The notes: generated by a model not told the origin, from the sequence alone. A stretch of 64,000 nt of DNA from Bacillota bacterium (GCA_029961055.1 JASBVM010000001.1:70888-134887); one strand, 5' to 3'. Counted from the stretch's first letter, positions 18,240-27,517 are shown. Made by a program: numbers and translations.

Positions 18240-18668
18240 GTGCGTTTCGAGCGCGCGGCGGGAGGGGTCGTCTTCCTCCCGGGGCGGGAGGTGCCGTCGA
18301 TCCTTCTGGTGCTCGATCGCTTCGGCCGCTGGACCTTTCCCAAGGGGCACGTCGAGCACGGCGAGAGCGACGAGGAGGCCGCACTCCGCGAGATCGAGGA
18401 GGAGACCGGGGTGACCGGGCAGGTGGTCGACGAGCTGGCCGCGGTCCGGTACCGCTTCCTCCCGGCGGGCGCGTCGGAGGAGGTCGAGAAGGAGGTCCGC
18501 TACTTCCTGGTCCGGGCCACGGGCGGCGATCCGCGCCCGCGGGAAGGTGAGACGCGGGAGGTCCGCTGGTTCCGGCCGGACGAGGTGGGAGGGCTTCCCC
18601 AGTATCCGAACAACCGGCCGGTGCTGGAGGCGGCGCTCGAGGCGCTGGGCGGCGAAGCCGGGTCATGA
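18240..18668 (+). CDS. Nudix hydrolase
   Basis: A 142-residue protein with a complete Nudix box, GHVEHGESDEEAALREIEEE followed by TG, that is Gx5Ex7REUxEExGU with the metal-binding glutamates present. The opening FERAAGGVVFLP and KGH are typical of small bacterial members acting on diadenosine polyphosphates or (d)NTPs; the substrate cannot be predicted. GTG start 62 nt from the divergent carboxypeptidase gene. A dyad AGGCGG-N6-CCGCCT at 18202-18219 lies in that shared gap. Its stop overlaps the next start (ATGA). Confidence 0.9.
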   Translation: MRFERAAGGVVFLPGREVPSILLVLDRFGRWTFPKGHVEHGESDEEAALREIEEETGVTGQVVDELAAVRYRFLPAGASEEVEKEVRYFLVRATGGDPRPREGETREVRWFRPDEVGGLPQYPNNRPVLEAALEALGGEAGS

Positions 18669-19522
18669 GCGCGACGGCCGGGCGGATGGACGTGCGGCTG
18701 GTCACCCGCCGCGAGGAGATCGAGCCCCGCGAGCTCGAGGGACGGGCGGCGGTGGTCATCGACACGCTCCGCGCCACCACCTCCATCGCCACGGCCCTGG
18801 CCGCGGGCGCGGCCTGGGTGCTCCCGGTGGACTCGGAGGAAGCGGCCTGGACCGCCCGGCGGGCTCTCCAGGACCCGGCCGGCCAGCCACCCCTGCTGGC
18901 GGGCGAGCGCGAGCGGATCCGCATCCCCGGCTTCGACCTGGGCAACTCCCCGGCGGAGTTCACCCCCGGGCGCGTAGGCGGCCGGGGCATCGTCCTCTTC
19001 ACCACCAACGGCTCCCGCGCCCTCCACGCCGCCGCGCCCCGGGCCGCGCGGCTCTACTGCGCCGCGCTGGTCAACGCGGGCGCGGTCGCGGGCGAACTGC
19101 TCCGCACGGGGGCGGAGCGGCTCACCCTGATCTGTTCCGGTTCGGGTGGCCGCTTTTCGGTGGAGGACTTCCTGACCGCCGGCTGCCTGATCGACAGGCT
19201 GCACGCGGCGACGGGCGACGCGCCTGGCGAGGAGGGTTGGGAAGGCGTCGAGGCGCTGGCGCCCGGGCGGCTCCGCCTGGACGACGCCGCGGAGGCGGCC
19301 TGGCTCGCCTGGCGGGCCGGACGACGCCGGCTCCGGGCGCTGGTCGAGCCCGGCCGGGCGGCCCGCGCCCTGGCCGAGGTCGGGCTGGCGGACGACCTGG
19401 ACGACGCGCTCCGCCTCGACAGCCTGGGCGTCATCCCCATCTTCCGCGAAGGAAGGGTGGTCGCGCTCGACGGGCCGGCATCCCAGCTGGACGCCGCCCG
19501 GCGTGACACGGAGCGATCCTGA
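18665..19522 (+). CDS. comB: ComB-family 2-phosphosulfolactate phosphatase-like protein
   Basis: A 285-residue member of the ComB family (PF04029-type). VVIDTLRATTSIATALAAGA holds the conserved Asp and Arg-Ala-Thr-Thr stretch; FDLGNSPAEFT, LFTTNGSRAL, ICSGSGGRFSVEDFLTAG and LGVIPIF are further conserved blocks. ComB dephosphorylates 2-phosphosulfolactate in coenzyme M synthesis, but bacterial homologues are widespread without that pathway, so the physiological substrate is open. Translation is coupled to the nudix gene by a 4-nt overlap. Confidence 0.85.
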   Translation: MSATAGRMDVRLVTRREEIEPRELEGRAAVVIDTLRATTSIATALAAGAAWVLPVDSEEAAWTARRALQDPAGQPPLLAGERERIRIPGFDLGNSPAEFTPGRVGGRGIVLFTTNGSRALHAAAPRAARLYCAALVNAGAVAGELLRTGAERLTLICSGSGGRFSVEDFLTAGCLIDRLHAATGDAPGEEGWEGVEALAPGRLRLDDAAEAAWLAWRAGRRRLRALVEPGRAARALAEVGLADDLDDALRLDSLGVIPIFREGRVVALDGPASQLDAARRDTERS

Positions 19523-19565
19523 AACGTTCGACTCGGGGAAACGTACAGAGAAGAGGTAGACAAAA

Positions 19566-19642
19566 TGGTCGGGATGGCGAGATTCGAACTCGCGACCTCC
19601 GCGTCCCGAACGCGGCGCCCTGCCAAACTGGGCCACATCCCG
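19566..19642 (-). tRNA. tRNA-Pro (anticodon CGG), CCA encoded
   Basis: Reading the minus strand, a full cloverleaf forms: 7-bp acceptor CGGGATG/CATCCCG, D arm GCCC/GGGC, anticodon stem CCGCG/CGCGG with loop TTCGGGA (anticodon CGG), and T arm GCGAG-TTCGAAT-CTCGC. The discriminator base is A and CCA is encoded, followed directly by TTTTG, probably the terminator. It decodes CCG, a common proline codon in this genome. Confidence 0.97.
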
Positions 19643-19654
19643 GCGGCGTCTCGC

Positions 19655-19684
19655 ATTCTACGGCCGGTCATCGGCCCTTGTCAA
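19655..19684 (-). promoter_or_regulatory. Promoter of tRNA-Pro
   Basis: Minus strand TTGACA (complement of 19679-19684) and TAGAAT (complement of 19655-19660) with an 18-nt spacer, a near-consensus vegetative promoter 12 nt before the mature tRNA 5' end. The strength fits a stable RNA gene. Confidence 0.85.
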
Positions 19685-19740
19685 ACGGGCGACCGCGGGG
19701 CGACGGCAGGGTCGCCGGGCGGGAGGTCGATGGGGACGCC

Positions 19741-21147
19741 ATGAGCGCGGCCCGTTCTTCCCTTCGCTTCGCCGTGGCTTGGCGGCTGGTGGTGGCGCTG
19801 GAGCGTCTGGCCCGGCTGGCCGGGCACGGCGGCTCCAGCCTGCCGGGCCTCTGGGGGCAGCGCCTCGATCCGCGGCTCCTGGAAGAGCTCGCCGGCACCC
19901 TGGAGAAGGGGAGCGCCGTGGTCACCGGCACCAACGGCAAGACCACCACGGCCACGCTGCTGGCCGAGATCGGCCGCCGTTCGGGGCTCCGCCTGGCCCA
20001 CAACGCCGCCGGAGCCAACCTGATCAGCGGCCTGGTCACCGCCCTCGCGGGGCAACGGGCCGAGGGCGCCGACCAGTTCGCCGTCCTGGAGGTGGACGAG
20101 GCGACGGTGGCGCGGGCCATGCCCGCCCTCCGCCCGCGCCTGATCGTGGTGACCAACTTCTTCCGCGACCAGCTCGACCGGTACGGCGAGCTGCTGGGCG
20201 CGGTGGGCCGCGTGGCCGAGGGAATCACGGCGGTGCCGGAGACCGCCCTCCTCCTCAATGCCGACGACCCGCACGTCGCCTCGCTCGCCCGGCCGGACCG
20301 GGAGGTCCACGCCTTCGCCCTGGAGGTGGCCGGCGGCGCCGCCAGGAAGCCCGGCGGCGACGCGATCCTCTGCCCCCGTTGCGGCCGCCCGCTCCGCTAC
20401 CGGAGCGTCACCTTCGCGCACCTGGGCGATTACGCCTGCCCCGGCTGCGGGTTCCGCCGTCCCAGTCCGGAGGTGGTGGGGCAGGTGCTCCGGAACGGGC
20501 GCGAGACGGCGCTCCGCATCCGCGCCGGCGGGCAGGAGCTGGCCGACCTGGCGCGCTTCCAGCTGCCCGGGCTCTACAACGCCTACAACGCCGTGGCGGC
20601 CGCGGCCGCCGCCTGGCTGCTGGGCTGGCCGGCGCAGGCGATCAGCCGGGCGCTCTCCGAGGCCACGCCCGTCTTCGGCCGGATGGAACGGTTCGAGGCG
20701 GACGGCCACCCGGTTCGCCTTGCGCTGGTGAAGAACCCGGCCGGCTTCGACGCGGTCCTGGAGACGCTGGCCGGCGAGGGCGAACCGGGGGCGCTCGTCC
20801 TGGCCATCAACGACCTGGACGCCGACGGGCACGACATCTCCTGGCTCTGGGACGTCCGCTTCGAGGACCACCTGGCGCTCCTCGCCCGGAGCCGGCCGCT
20901 CCTGGCCTCCGGCCTGCGGGCCGAGGACATGGCGCTGCGCCTGGCCATCGCCGGCGCCGACCGGGAGCGGATCGAGCTGGAGCCCGACCCGGAGCGTGCG
21001 CTGGACGGGGCGCTCCGCCGGCTTCCCCGCGGCAGGCCGGTGACGGTCTGCCTCACCTACACGGCGTTGCTCGATCTCCACCGGCGCCTGGCCCGGCGCT
21101 ACCCGGTGGCCGCCTTCTGGGAACGGGGGGCTCGCCGCGGTGCTTGA
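19741..21147 (+). CDS. murT: Lipid II isoglutaminyl synthase subunit MurT
   Basis: A Mur-ligase-fold protein of 468 residues that, with GatD, amidates the D-Glu of lipid II stem peptides. The ATP-binding loop is GTNGKTTT; the MurT-specific four-Cys zinc ribbon is present as CPRC and CPGC about 25 residues apart in the middle domain, followed by the DUF1727-type C-terminal domain. The ATG is preceded by GGGAGG and GGGG; frame openness extends further upstream but toward the divergent tRNA promoter. gatD overlaps its end by 8 nt, the usual murT-gatD arrangement of Firmicutes and Actinobacteria. Confidence 0.94.
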   Translation: MSAARSSLRFAVAWRLVVALERLARLAGHGGSSLPGLWGQRLDPRLLEELAGTLEKGSAVVTGTNGKTTTATLLAEIGRRSGLRLAHNAAGANLISGLVTALAGQRAEGADQFAVLEVDEATVARAMPALRPRLIVVTNFFRDQLDRYGELLGAVGRVAEGITAVPETALLLNADDPHVASLARPDREVHAFALEVAGGAARKPGGDAILCPRCGRPLRYRSVTFAHLGDYACPGCGFRRPSPEVVGQVLRNGRETALRIRAGGQELADLARFQLPGLYNAYNAVAAAAAAWLLGWPAQAISRALSEATPVFGRMERFEADGHPVRLALVKNPAGFDAVLETLAGEGEPGALVLAINDLDADGHDISWLWDVRFEDHLALLARSRPLLASGLRAEDMALRLAIAGADRERIELEPDPERALDGALRRLPRGRPVTVCLTYTALLDLHRRLARRYPVAAFWERGARRGA

Positions 21148-21922
21148 ACTGCGCATCGGCCACCTCTACCCCCGCGAGCTCAACCTCTACGGCGACCGGG
21201 GTAACCTTCTGGCGCTGGCCGACCGGGTCCGCCGCCGCGGCGGCCGGGTCACCGTCCTGCCGCTGGAGCCGGGCGACCCCTTGCGCATGAGCGAGATCGA
21301 CCTGGTCTTCATCGGCGGCGGGCAGGACCGCGAGCAGCGCTGGATCGCCGAGGACCTGGCGCGGGGGAAGGCGCGCGAGCTGGCGGCCGCGGTCCGGGAC
21401 GGGATGCCGCTCCTGGCCGTCTGCGGGGGCTACCAGCTCTTGGGCCGGTACTACAGGACGGTATCCGGCGAGAAGATCCCCGGCGTCGGCCTCTTCGACC
21501 TCTGGACCGAGGCGGGGTCGCGGCGGCTGATCGGCAACGTGGCCATCGAGAGCGACCTCTGGGAGGAGGGTGACCGGACCCTGGTCGGCTTCGAGAACCA
21601 CGCCGGCCGGACCTGGCTCGGGCCCTCCGTCCGCCCGCTGGGGCGGGTGCTCCGCGGCCACGGGAACAACGACCGGGACGGCAGCGAGGGCGTCCGCTGG
21701 CTGAACGCCATCGGCACCTACCTCCACGGCTCGCTCCTGCCCAAGAACCCGCGCCTGGGCGACTGGCTGATCCTGGCCGCCTGGCGGAGGAAGTACGGCA
21801 TCGACCGGCTGGAGCCGCTGGACGACCGCTGGGAGGAGATCGCCCACCGGGCCGCGCTGCGGCGCCTGGGCGCGGCTGCCGTCCAGCCGACTTGCTCCAG
21901 GGACCGGCGGGGCGCATGGTAA
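21140..21922 (+). CDS. gatD: Lipid II isoglutaminyl synthase glutaminase subunit GatD
   Basis: A 260-residue class I (CobB/CobQ-type) glutamine amidotransferase that supplies ammonia to MurT. The nucleophile is Cys95 in [12 protein letters not shown], and the partner His lies in [14 protein letters not shown] near residue 192. The N-terminal [15 protein letters not shown] is characteristic of GatD. GTG start within murT; they form a heterodimer in characterised species. The product, amidated lipid II, is a substrate for transpeptidation in Gram-positive walls. Confidence 0.94.
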   Translation: MLELRIGHLYPRELNLYGDRGNLLALADRVRRRGGRVTVLPLEPGDPLRMSEIDLVFIGGGQDREQRWIAEDLARGKARELAAAVRDGMPLLAVCGGYQLLGRYYRTVSGEKIPGVGLFDLWTEAGSRRLIGNVAIESDLWEEGDRTLVGFENHAGRTWLGPSVRPLGRVLRGHGNNDRDGSEGVRWLNAIGTYLHGSLLPKNPRLGDWLILAAWRRKYGIDRLEPLDDRWEEIAHRAALRRLGAAAVQPTCSRDRRGAW

Positions 21923-22004
21923 GTGTGGAAGGATGAAGGAGAGGCGCGGCCGGCAGGGTCGGTCAGCCGGTCGCACCGCACTTTCGGGAGCGGAGGGAAA
22001 CCCA

Positions 22005-22952
22005 TTGGCCTTCAAGAACGATCCGTACGACGTGGTGATCATCGGCGCCGGCCCGGCGGGTCTGACGGCGGCGCTCTACACGGCTCGCTCCAACCTGGAG
22101 ACGCTGGTGCTGGAGAAGGAGGTGCCGGGCGGCCAGATCGCCACCACCAACGACATCGAGAACTACCCGGGCTTTCGCAGCGTGACCGGTCCGGAGCTGG
22201 CGGAGACGATGGAGAAGCACGCCCGCGCCTTCGGTGCCCAGATCGAGTTCACCGTCGTCGAAGGGCTCGAGATGGCCGACGGCGAGCTGAAGCGGATCCG
22301 CACCAGCGACGGCGAGATCCTGGCCCGGACCGTCATCATCGCCTCCGGCTCCGAGCCGAGGAAGCTGGGCGTCCCCGGGGAAGACCTGCTCCGCGGCCGG
22401 GGCGTCTCCTACTGCGCCACCTGCGACGGCGCCTTCTTCCAGGACAGGTTGTGCGTCGTCGTCGGCGGCGGCGACTCCGCGCTCCAGGAAGGGAACTACC
22501 TGACCCGCTTCGCCTCCAAGGTGCTGGTGATCCACCGGCGCGACCGGTTCCGCGCCAGCGAGGCGCAGCAGGCCAAGGCGCGCGCCAACCCCAAGATGGA
22601 GTTCCTCTTCAACCACGTGGTGGAGGAGATCCTGGGCGAGCAGCGGGTCACCGGCGTGCGCGTGCGCAACGTCGTCACCGGCGAGCGGCGGGAGATCGCC
22701 TGCGACGGCGTCTTCCCCTACGTCGGTCTCAAGCCCAACTCGGACTTCCTGCCGCCCGAGATCGAGCGGGACGCCCTGGGCCGCGTGGTCACCGACGAGC
22801 ACATGCGCACCACCCTTCCCGGCGTCTTCGCCGCCGGCGACATCCGGCCCAAGGAGATCCGGCAGATCACCACGGCGGTCAGCGACGGCACCGTCGCCGC
22901 CATGGAGGCGGAGGCCTACCTCGCCTCCCGGGCCGTGGCCGCCCGGGCCTGA
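22005..22952 (+). CDS. trxB: Thioredoxin reductase
   Basis: A 315-residue flavoprotein reducing thioredoxin with NADPH. FAD motif [18 protein letters not shown] is at the N-terminus, the redox-active disulfide CATC is in [11 protein letters not shown], the NADPH motif is [13 protein letters not shown], and the C-terminal FAD block is GVFAAGDI. I prefer TTG behind GGAGGG; an in-frame ATG 72 nt upstream would add a basic, unconserved extension. selB follows 53 nt later, and a redox/selenium link is plausible but unproven. Confidence 0.94.
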   Translation: MAFKNDPYDVVIIGAGPAGLTAALYTARSNLETLVLEKEVPGGQIATTNDIENYPGFRSVTGPELAETMEKHARAFGAQIEFTVVEGLEMADGELKRIRTSDGEILARTVIIASGSEPRKLGVPGEDLLRGRGVSYCATCDGAFFQDRLCVVVGGGDSALQEGNYLTRFASKVLVIHRRDRFRASEAQQAKARANPKMEFLFNHVVEEILGEQRVTGVRVRNVVTGERREIACDGVFPYVGLKPNSDFLPPEIERDALGRVVTDEHMRTTLPGVFAAGDIRPKEIRQITTAVSDGTVAAMEAEAYLASRAVAARA

Positions 22953-23005
22953 ACCCGGCTGGGAGTCGAGCCGAGGCCGAAGAGGCCGACCGGAGGAGGC
23001 CGCGC

Positions 23006-24949
23006 ATGTCCGCCACCGCGCCCGCCGGGAGCGAAGGCCCGGCGCCGCTCATCATCGGCACCGCCGGCCACGTCGACCACGGCAAGAGCACGCTGATCCG
23101 GGCGCTGACCGGCACCGACCCCGACCGCCTCCCCGAGGAGAAGCGCCGGGGCCTCACCATCGACCTGGGCTTCGGCCACCTCCGCCTTCCCAGCGGGCGG
23201 GAGGCCGGCATCGTCGACGTGCCCGGCCACGAGCGGTTCGTCAAGAACATGGTGGCCGGCGCCAGCGGAATGGACCTGGTCCTCCTGGTGGTGGCGGCCG
23301 ACGAGGGCGTCATGCCCCAGACCGAGGAGCACCTGGACATCCTCCAGCTGCTCGGCGTCCGCAGGGGGCTCCTGGTGGTCACCAAGGTGGACCTGGTCGA
23401 CCGGGAGTGGCTCGACCTGGTGGACGAGGAGGTGCGGGAGGCGGTCCGCGGGACCTTCCTGGAGGGGGCGCCCCTGGTCCACGTCTCCAGCCTCACGGGG
23501 GAAGGCCTGGAGGAGCTGCTGGCCACCGTCGAGCAGGTGGCGGCCGGGACGCCGCCGCGTCCGGCGACCGGCCCGGCCCGCCTCCCCGTCGACCGCGTCT
23601 TCACCATGGCCGGCTTCGGCACCGTGGTGACCGGGACGCTGGCTTCCGGCCGCGTCCGCCTGGAGGAGCGGCTGGAGCTCCTTCCTTCCGGGCGGCCGCT
23701 GCGGGTGCGCGGGATCCAGGTGCACAACCGGCCGGTGGAGGAGGCGACCGCCGGCCACCGGGTGGCGCTGAACATCAGCCTCGACCGCGACGAGGTGGTC
23801 CGGGGCGACGTGGTCGCCACGCCCGGCGTCTTCCGGGCGAGCCTCGGCTTCTCCGGCCACCTGGAGCTGCTGGGGCGGCTCGCCCGGCCGCTCGCCAACG
23901 GCGCCAGGGTCCGGCTGCACGCCGGCACCCGGGAGAGCCTGGGCCGCATCGTTCTCCTCGACCGGGACGAGCTCCGGCCGGGCGAGCGCGCCCCGGTCTA
24001 CTTCCGCTCCGAGACCCCGCTCGTGGTCGCCCGGGGCGACCGCTTCGTCATCCGCAGCTACTCGCCCGCCCGCGCCATCGGCGGAGGCGACGTGATCGAT
24101 CCCGTCCGCCGCGTCCGCCGGGGCGACCGGGCCGGCCTGGAGCGCCTCGAGCGGCTGGCGCGGGGGGACCGCGTGGAGGTGCTCCGCTCCTTCCTCGACG
24201 ACCCGCGCCCGTGGAGCCTGGAGGAGCTGGCCCGGGCGGTGGAGGCCCGCCCCGCCGAGCTGGGGCCGCTCCTGGAGGGCCTCGCCCGCCGGGGGGAGGC
24301 CTCGCAGGCGGCCGAGGGGGTCTGGCTCGGCCGCAACGCCGAGGAAGCCCTCCTGGAGCGCCTGGCAGCGCGCCTCCGCCAGCATCTGGAGGCCAACCCG
24401 CTTCGCCACGGCCTTCCCAGGGAGGAGCTGCGCCAGGCGCTCCTCCCCGACCTCTCGCCGCGCGCCTTCGGCCAGCTCCTGGAGCGCTGGGCCGCCGGAG
24501 GCCGGCTCCGGCTGCGCGGCGAGCTGGTCCAGCCGGCGGGCTGGGAGCCCCGGCTCTCGCCGGCGGCAGCGGGCGCCGCCGCCCGCGTCGAGGAAGCGCT
24601 CCGCACCCGTCCCTTCGACCCGCCGGATCCCCAGGGGCTGGAGCTGCCCCGCGGCGCACCGCCGCTGGCCGAGGTCCTGCGCTACCTGCAGGAGTCGGGG
24701 CGGATCGAACGCGCCGGGACGTTCTGGTTCCACCGCAGCGCCGTGGAGGAGGCGGTCCGGCGCGTGCGCGAGCACTTCCTGAGGGAGCCGCGGCTCACCC
24801 TGGCGCAGCTCCGCGACCTCCTGGGCACCACCCGCAAGTACGCGGTGCCGCTGGCCGAGCGGCTGGACGAGCTGGGCGTCACCCGCAGGGCCGGCGACGA
24901 CCGGGTGCCGGGCCCGGCGGGCGGCACCCGGCGTTCCCCTTCCGAATAG
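23006..24949 (+). CDS. selB: Selenocysteine-specific elongation factor SelB
   Basis: Delivers selenocysteyl-tRNA to UGA codons and binds the SECIS hairpin. The 647-residue protein has the G domain motifs GHVDHGKSTL, DVPGHERF and TKVDLV, EF-Tu-like beta-barrels, and C-terminal winged-helix repeats ending in LTLAQLRDLLGTTRKYAVPLAERLDELGV, the SECIS-binding part. ATG with [10 protein letters not shown]. No selA, selD or tRNA-Sec is in this window, so the rest of the selenocysteine machinery must be elsewhere. Confidence 0.95.
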   Translation: MSATAPAGSEGPAPLIIGTAGHVDHGKSTLIRALTGTDPDRLPEEKRRGLTIDLGFGHLRLPSGREAGIVDVPGHERFVKNMVAGASGMDLVLLVVAADEGVMPQTEEHLDILQLLGVRRGLLVVTKVDLVDREWLDLVDEEVREAVRGTFLEGAPLVHVSSLTGEGLEELLATVEQVAAGTPPRPATGPARLPVDRVFTMAGFGTVVTGTLASGRVRLEERLELLPSGRPLRVRGIQVHNRPVEEATAGHRVALNISLDRDEVVRGDVVATPGVFRASLGFSGHLELLGRLARPLANGARVRLHAGTRESLGRIVLLDRDELRPGERAPVYFRSETPLVVARGDRFVIRSYSPARAIGGGDVIDPVRRVRRGDRAGLERLERLARGDRVEVLRSFLDDPRPWSLEELARAVEARPAELGPLLEGLARRGEASQAAEGVWLGRNAEEALLERLAARLRQHLEANPLRHGLPREELRQALLPDLSPRAFGQLLERWAAGGRLRLRGELVQPAGWEPRLSPAAAGAAARVEEALRTRPFDPPDPQGLELPRGAPPLAEVLRYLQESGRIERAGTFWFHRSAVEEAVRRVREHFLREPRLTLAQLRDLLGTTRKYAVPLAERLDELGVTRRAGDDRVPGPAGGTRRSPSE

Positions 24950-24984
24950 GCTGGGACGAGTCTTGGCGGAAGGGAGGGTCGGAG

Positions 24985-25095
24985 GTGTCCCGCGGCTGGT
25001 TCCACGAGAACGACTTGTCGGTGTTGATCGTGATCCTGCTCATCTACCTCATCGTCGTCCAGTCGCACCACTGCCAGTACGACGAACACGAGTGA
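24985..25095 (+). CDS. Small single-pass membrane peptide, 36 residues
   Basis: GTG start behind GGGAGGG/GGAG. The peptide has a short polar N-terminus (SRGWFHEND), a hydrophobic helix LSVLIVILLIYLIVV and a His/Cys/acidic tail (SHHCQYDEHE). The layout recalls the tiny YjcZ-type sporulation membrane peptides, but I cannot assign a family. It lies 35 nt after selB in the same orientation, and the purine-rich SD argues that it is translated. The Cys/His-rich tail could bind metal; that is speculation. Confidence 0.5.
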   Translation: MSRGWFHENDLSVLIVILLIYLIVVQSHHCQYDEHE

Positions 25096-25150
25096 GAGGC
25101 CGTCGGCGCCGGGAGCCGGACCCTGGAACCGACGGGAGAGGGGGCAGAGC

Positions 25151-25222
25151 ATGAACGAGGAAGGCTGGGGAGGATTCCTGCACGGACCGTTGTTCCGCCT
25201 GATCATCCTCCTGAGCATCGTT
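25151..25222 (+). other. Start of a second small hydrophobic ORF, end unclear (possibly frameshifted)
   Basis: ATG preceded by GAGAGGGGGCAG. The first 24 codons give NEEGWGGFLHGPLFRLI and a hydrophobic run IILLSIV, like a tiny membrane peptide. The same frame then continues as Pro/Arg-rich, non-membrane sequence antisense to the sensor-kinase gene for over 150 codons, which looks non-coding. In another frame the run could continue as IKYGASAAA. The ORF is either a degenerate small gene or one with an indel. Confidence 0.3.
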
Positions 25223-25263
25223 CCGCCCGGATCAAGTACGGGGCGTCCGCGGCCGCCCCGGCC

Positions 25264-26739
25264 TCACGCGGCGGGAAGCCAGACCGAGAAGCGCGTCCCG
25301 CCCCTGGCGCCCGGAGGCCAGGGGCTTTCCACGTCCACGCGGCCGCCCTGCGCCTGGACGAAGCTGCGCACGATGGCGAGGCCGAGCCCGCTCCCGCCGG
25401 TCTCCCGGCTGCGGGCCGGGTCGCCGCGCCAGAAGCGCTCGAAGACGAGGGGCAGGTCGCGCGCCGGGATGCCGGGACCGGTGTCGGTGACATGGAAGAG
25501 GACGCCGCCGCCGTCCCCGGCGGGTGCCGGCTCGGCGGAGAGGGTGACGGAGCCGCCCGCCGGGCAGTGGCGGAGCGCATTGGCCAGGAGGTTGGAGAGC
25601 ACCTGGACCAGCCGGTCGCGGTCCGCCCGGACGGCCAGCTCGCCGGCCGCGCTTCCTTCCAGGCGGACGCCGCGGGAGTCGGCCTCGGCCTGGTAGAGCT
25701 CCAGCATGTGCGCGACCAGGGGCGCCACCGGCAGCCGCTGCGGGCGGAGCTCCAGGGCGTGCGCCTCGGCCAGGCTGACCTCCTGGAGCTCGCGCACCAG
25801 GCGGCTCATGCGCAGCACCTCGTCCTCCAGCGAGAGGATCGTCTCCGGTCGCGGCGGCTCCCCCGCCTCGTGGATCGCCTCCAGGTGGCCTTGGAGCACC
25901 GCCAGCGGCGTCCGCAGCTCGTGGGCCACGTCGGCCATCAGCCGGCGCCGCCCCGCCTCCGACTCCTCCAGCCGGACGGCGAGGCCGTCCAGCGCCCTGG
26001 CCAGCTCCCCGAACTCGTCCCCCTGCGAGCTGACCGCCGCCGGCGCCCGCGCGCCGAGGTCGCCCTGGGCCAGGCGCCGGACGGTGAGCAGGAGCTGGCG
26101 GAGCGGGGCGGAGAGCCAGCGCGAGAGGAGCGCCGCCGCCAGCGCCGCCAGGAGGAGCGCCACCAGGGAGCCCAGGAAGACCTGGCGGGTGGCGGTGGCC
26201 TGGAACTCGCCCTCCAGCGTCTGCACCCAGGACAGGCGTGGAGGCGCCAGCCAGACCGTGCCCACCCGGCGGCCGCCCGCCTCCACCGGCGCCCGGATCA
26301 GCGTGCCGGCGGAGTCCCGGAGCAGCTCCCGGTCGAAGGCGGCCGTGGCGTAGAGCAGGCGGCCGCGGGCGTCGGTCAGCGCCCAGGCGGAGCCGAGGAG
26401 GCGGCTGGCCAGGGGGGCCGCGCGCCCCCTGCCCGCGGGGGCGCCGGGCGCCGGAGAGTCCAGACCGAACAGGCGCAGGCCGCGGCCGCGACCTCCGGCC
26501 TCCAGATCCTGCAGAAGCGGCGGCCAGCCGCCTTCGCGCCGGTAGGCCTGGGCGAGCCGGAGGGCGATCTCGTCCGCGCGCTCCTGGGTGGCCTCCGTCA
26601 GGTAGCGCTGGAAGCCCCGGTGGAGCGCGGCCTCGCCCCACCAGGCGGCGACCAGCAGGGCGACGAAGGCGACGCCGGCGATGGCCAGCCCGACGCGCAG
26701 GCGGAAGGTCCAGCGGGAGCCGGGGACGGGCTCGGTCAT
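25264..26739 (-). CDS. Sensor histidine kinase (HAMP, HisKA, HATPase)
   Basis: A 491-residue membrane kinase. TM1 is GLAIAGVAFVALLVAAWW near residue 20, followed by an extracytoplasmic sensor region of about 150 residues, TM2 near residue 195 (FLGSLVALLLAALAAALL), a HAMP linker, and the phospho-acceptor His in DVAHELRTPLAVLQGH. The ATPase domain has N-box NLLANALRHC, G1 DTGPGIP, F-box FERFWRGD and G2 GGSGLGLAI. It begins 5 nt after its response regulator. The stimulus is unknown; no obvious target gene is adjacent. Confidence 0.93.
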   Translation of the reverse strand: MTEPVPGSRWTFRLRVGLAIAGVAFVALLVAAWWGEAALHRGFQRYLTEATQERADEIALRLAQAYRREGGWPPLLQDLEAGGRGRGLRLFGLDSPAPGAPAGRGRAAPLASRLLGSAWALTDARGRLLYATAAFDRELLRDSAGTLIRAPVEAGGRRVGTVWLAPPRLSWVQTLEGEFQATATRQVFLGSLVALLLAALAAALLSRWLSAPLRQLLLTVRRLAQGDLGARAPAAVSSQGDEFGELARALDGLAVRLEESEAGRRRLMADVAHELRTPLAVLQGHLEAIHEAGEPPRPETILSLEDEVLRMSRLVRELQEVSLAEAHALELRPQRLPVAPLVAHMLELYQAEADSRGVRLEGSAAGELAVRADRDRLVQVLSNLLANALRHCPAGGSVTLSAEPAPAGDGGGVLFHVTDTGPGIPARDLPLVFERFWRGDPARSRETGGSGLGLAIVRSFVQAQGGRVDVESPWPPGARGGTRFSVWLPAA

Positions 26740-26743
26740 CGTC

Positions 26744-27517
26744 TCACCGTCCCCCCGGCGGCGAGGCGGCGGCAGGGGGCTCCCCGGGCAGGTCGAGCCG
26801 GTAGCCGACGCCGTGCACCGTGCCGATCCAGCGAGGGTCGCCGCCCGCGGCGGCCAGCTTCCTGCGCAGGTTGGAGATGTGCGTGTCCACCGTCCGCTCG
26901 TAGCCCGCGTACTCCGCGCCGAAGGCGGCCTCCAGGAGCTGGAGCCGCGTCCAGACGCGCCCGGGCCGCTCCGCCAGGAGGTCGAGGATGCGGAACTCGG
27001 TCCGGGTCAGCTCCAGCTCGCGCCCGTCCACCTCCGCCCGGTACCGCTCGGGGTAGATGCGGAGCAGGCCGGCCGCGTGGACGGTCTCGGCCGTCTCCTC
27101 CGCCCCGGGCGAGGCGCTCGCCTCCCCGCGGCTCCGGCGGAGGATGGCGCGCACCCGGGCGGCCAGCTCGCGGAGGCTGAAGGGCTTGACCATGTAGTCG
27201 TCCGCGCCCAGCTCGAGGCCGAGGAGGCGGTCCGCCTCCTCGCCGCGGGCGGTCAGGATCAGGATGGGGACGCGCGAGCGGCTCCGGATGCGGCGGCAGA
27301 CCTCGAGGCCGTCCAGACCGGGCAGCATCAGGTCCAGGATGACGAAATCCGGTTCGGCCCGGCCCGAGGCGAACCGGTCCAGGGCGGTGAGGCCGTCGGC
27401 GGCCGTCTCGCAGGCGTAGCCCTGCGCCCGGAGGAAGTCGGCGATCATCTCCGCCAGCTTCCGCTCGTCCTCGACCACCAGCACCCGCGTTCCGGGCGAG
27501 CCCGGATCCCGCTCCAC
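26744..27517 (-). CDS. OmpR/PhoB-family response regulator
   Basis: A 257-residue regulator with a receiver domain (VLVVEDERKLAEMIADFL, phospho-acceptor Asp in FVILDLMLPGLDGLEVC, Lys in YMVKPFSLREL) and a winged-helix DNA-binding domain (ELTRTEFRILDLLAERPGRV, YERTVDTHISNLRRKL, GVGYRLD). GTG start with SD GGAGGT 6 nt upstream. It forms an operon with the downstream kinase and is divergent from the pyr operon, whose promoter lies in the 240-nt gap; autoregulation there is possible. Confidence 0.94.
   Translation of the reverse strand: MERDPGSPGTRVLVVEDERKLAEMIADFLRAQGYACETAADGLTALDRFASGRAEPDFVILDLMLPGLDGLEVCRRIRSRSRVPILILTARGEEADRLLGLELGADDYMVKPFSLRELAARVRAILRRSRGEASASPGAEETAETVHAAGLLRIYPERYRAEVDGRELELTRTEFRILDLLAERPGRVWTRLQLLEAAFGAEYAGYERTVDTHISNLRRKLAAAGGDPRWIGTVHGVGYRLDLPGEPPAAASPPGGR

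Noticed and set aside
24950-25150. tRNA-Sec next to selB
   Set aside because: No long acceptor or extended variable arm can be folded; the segment encodes a small peptide instead.
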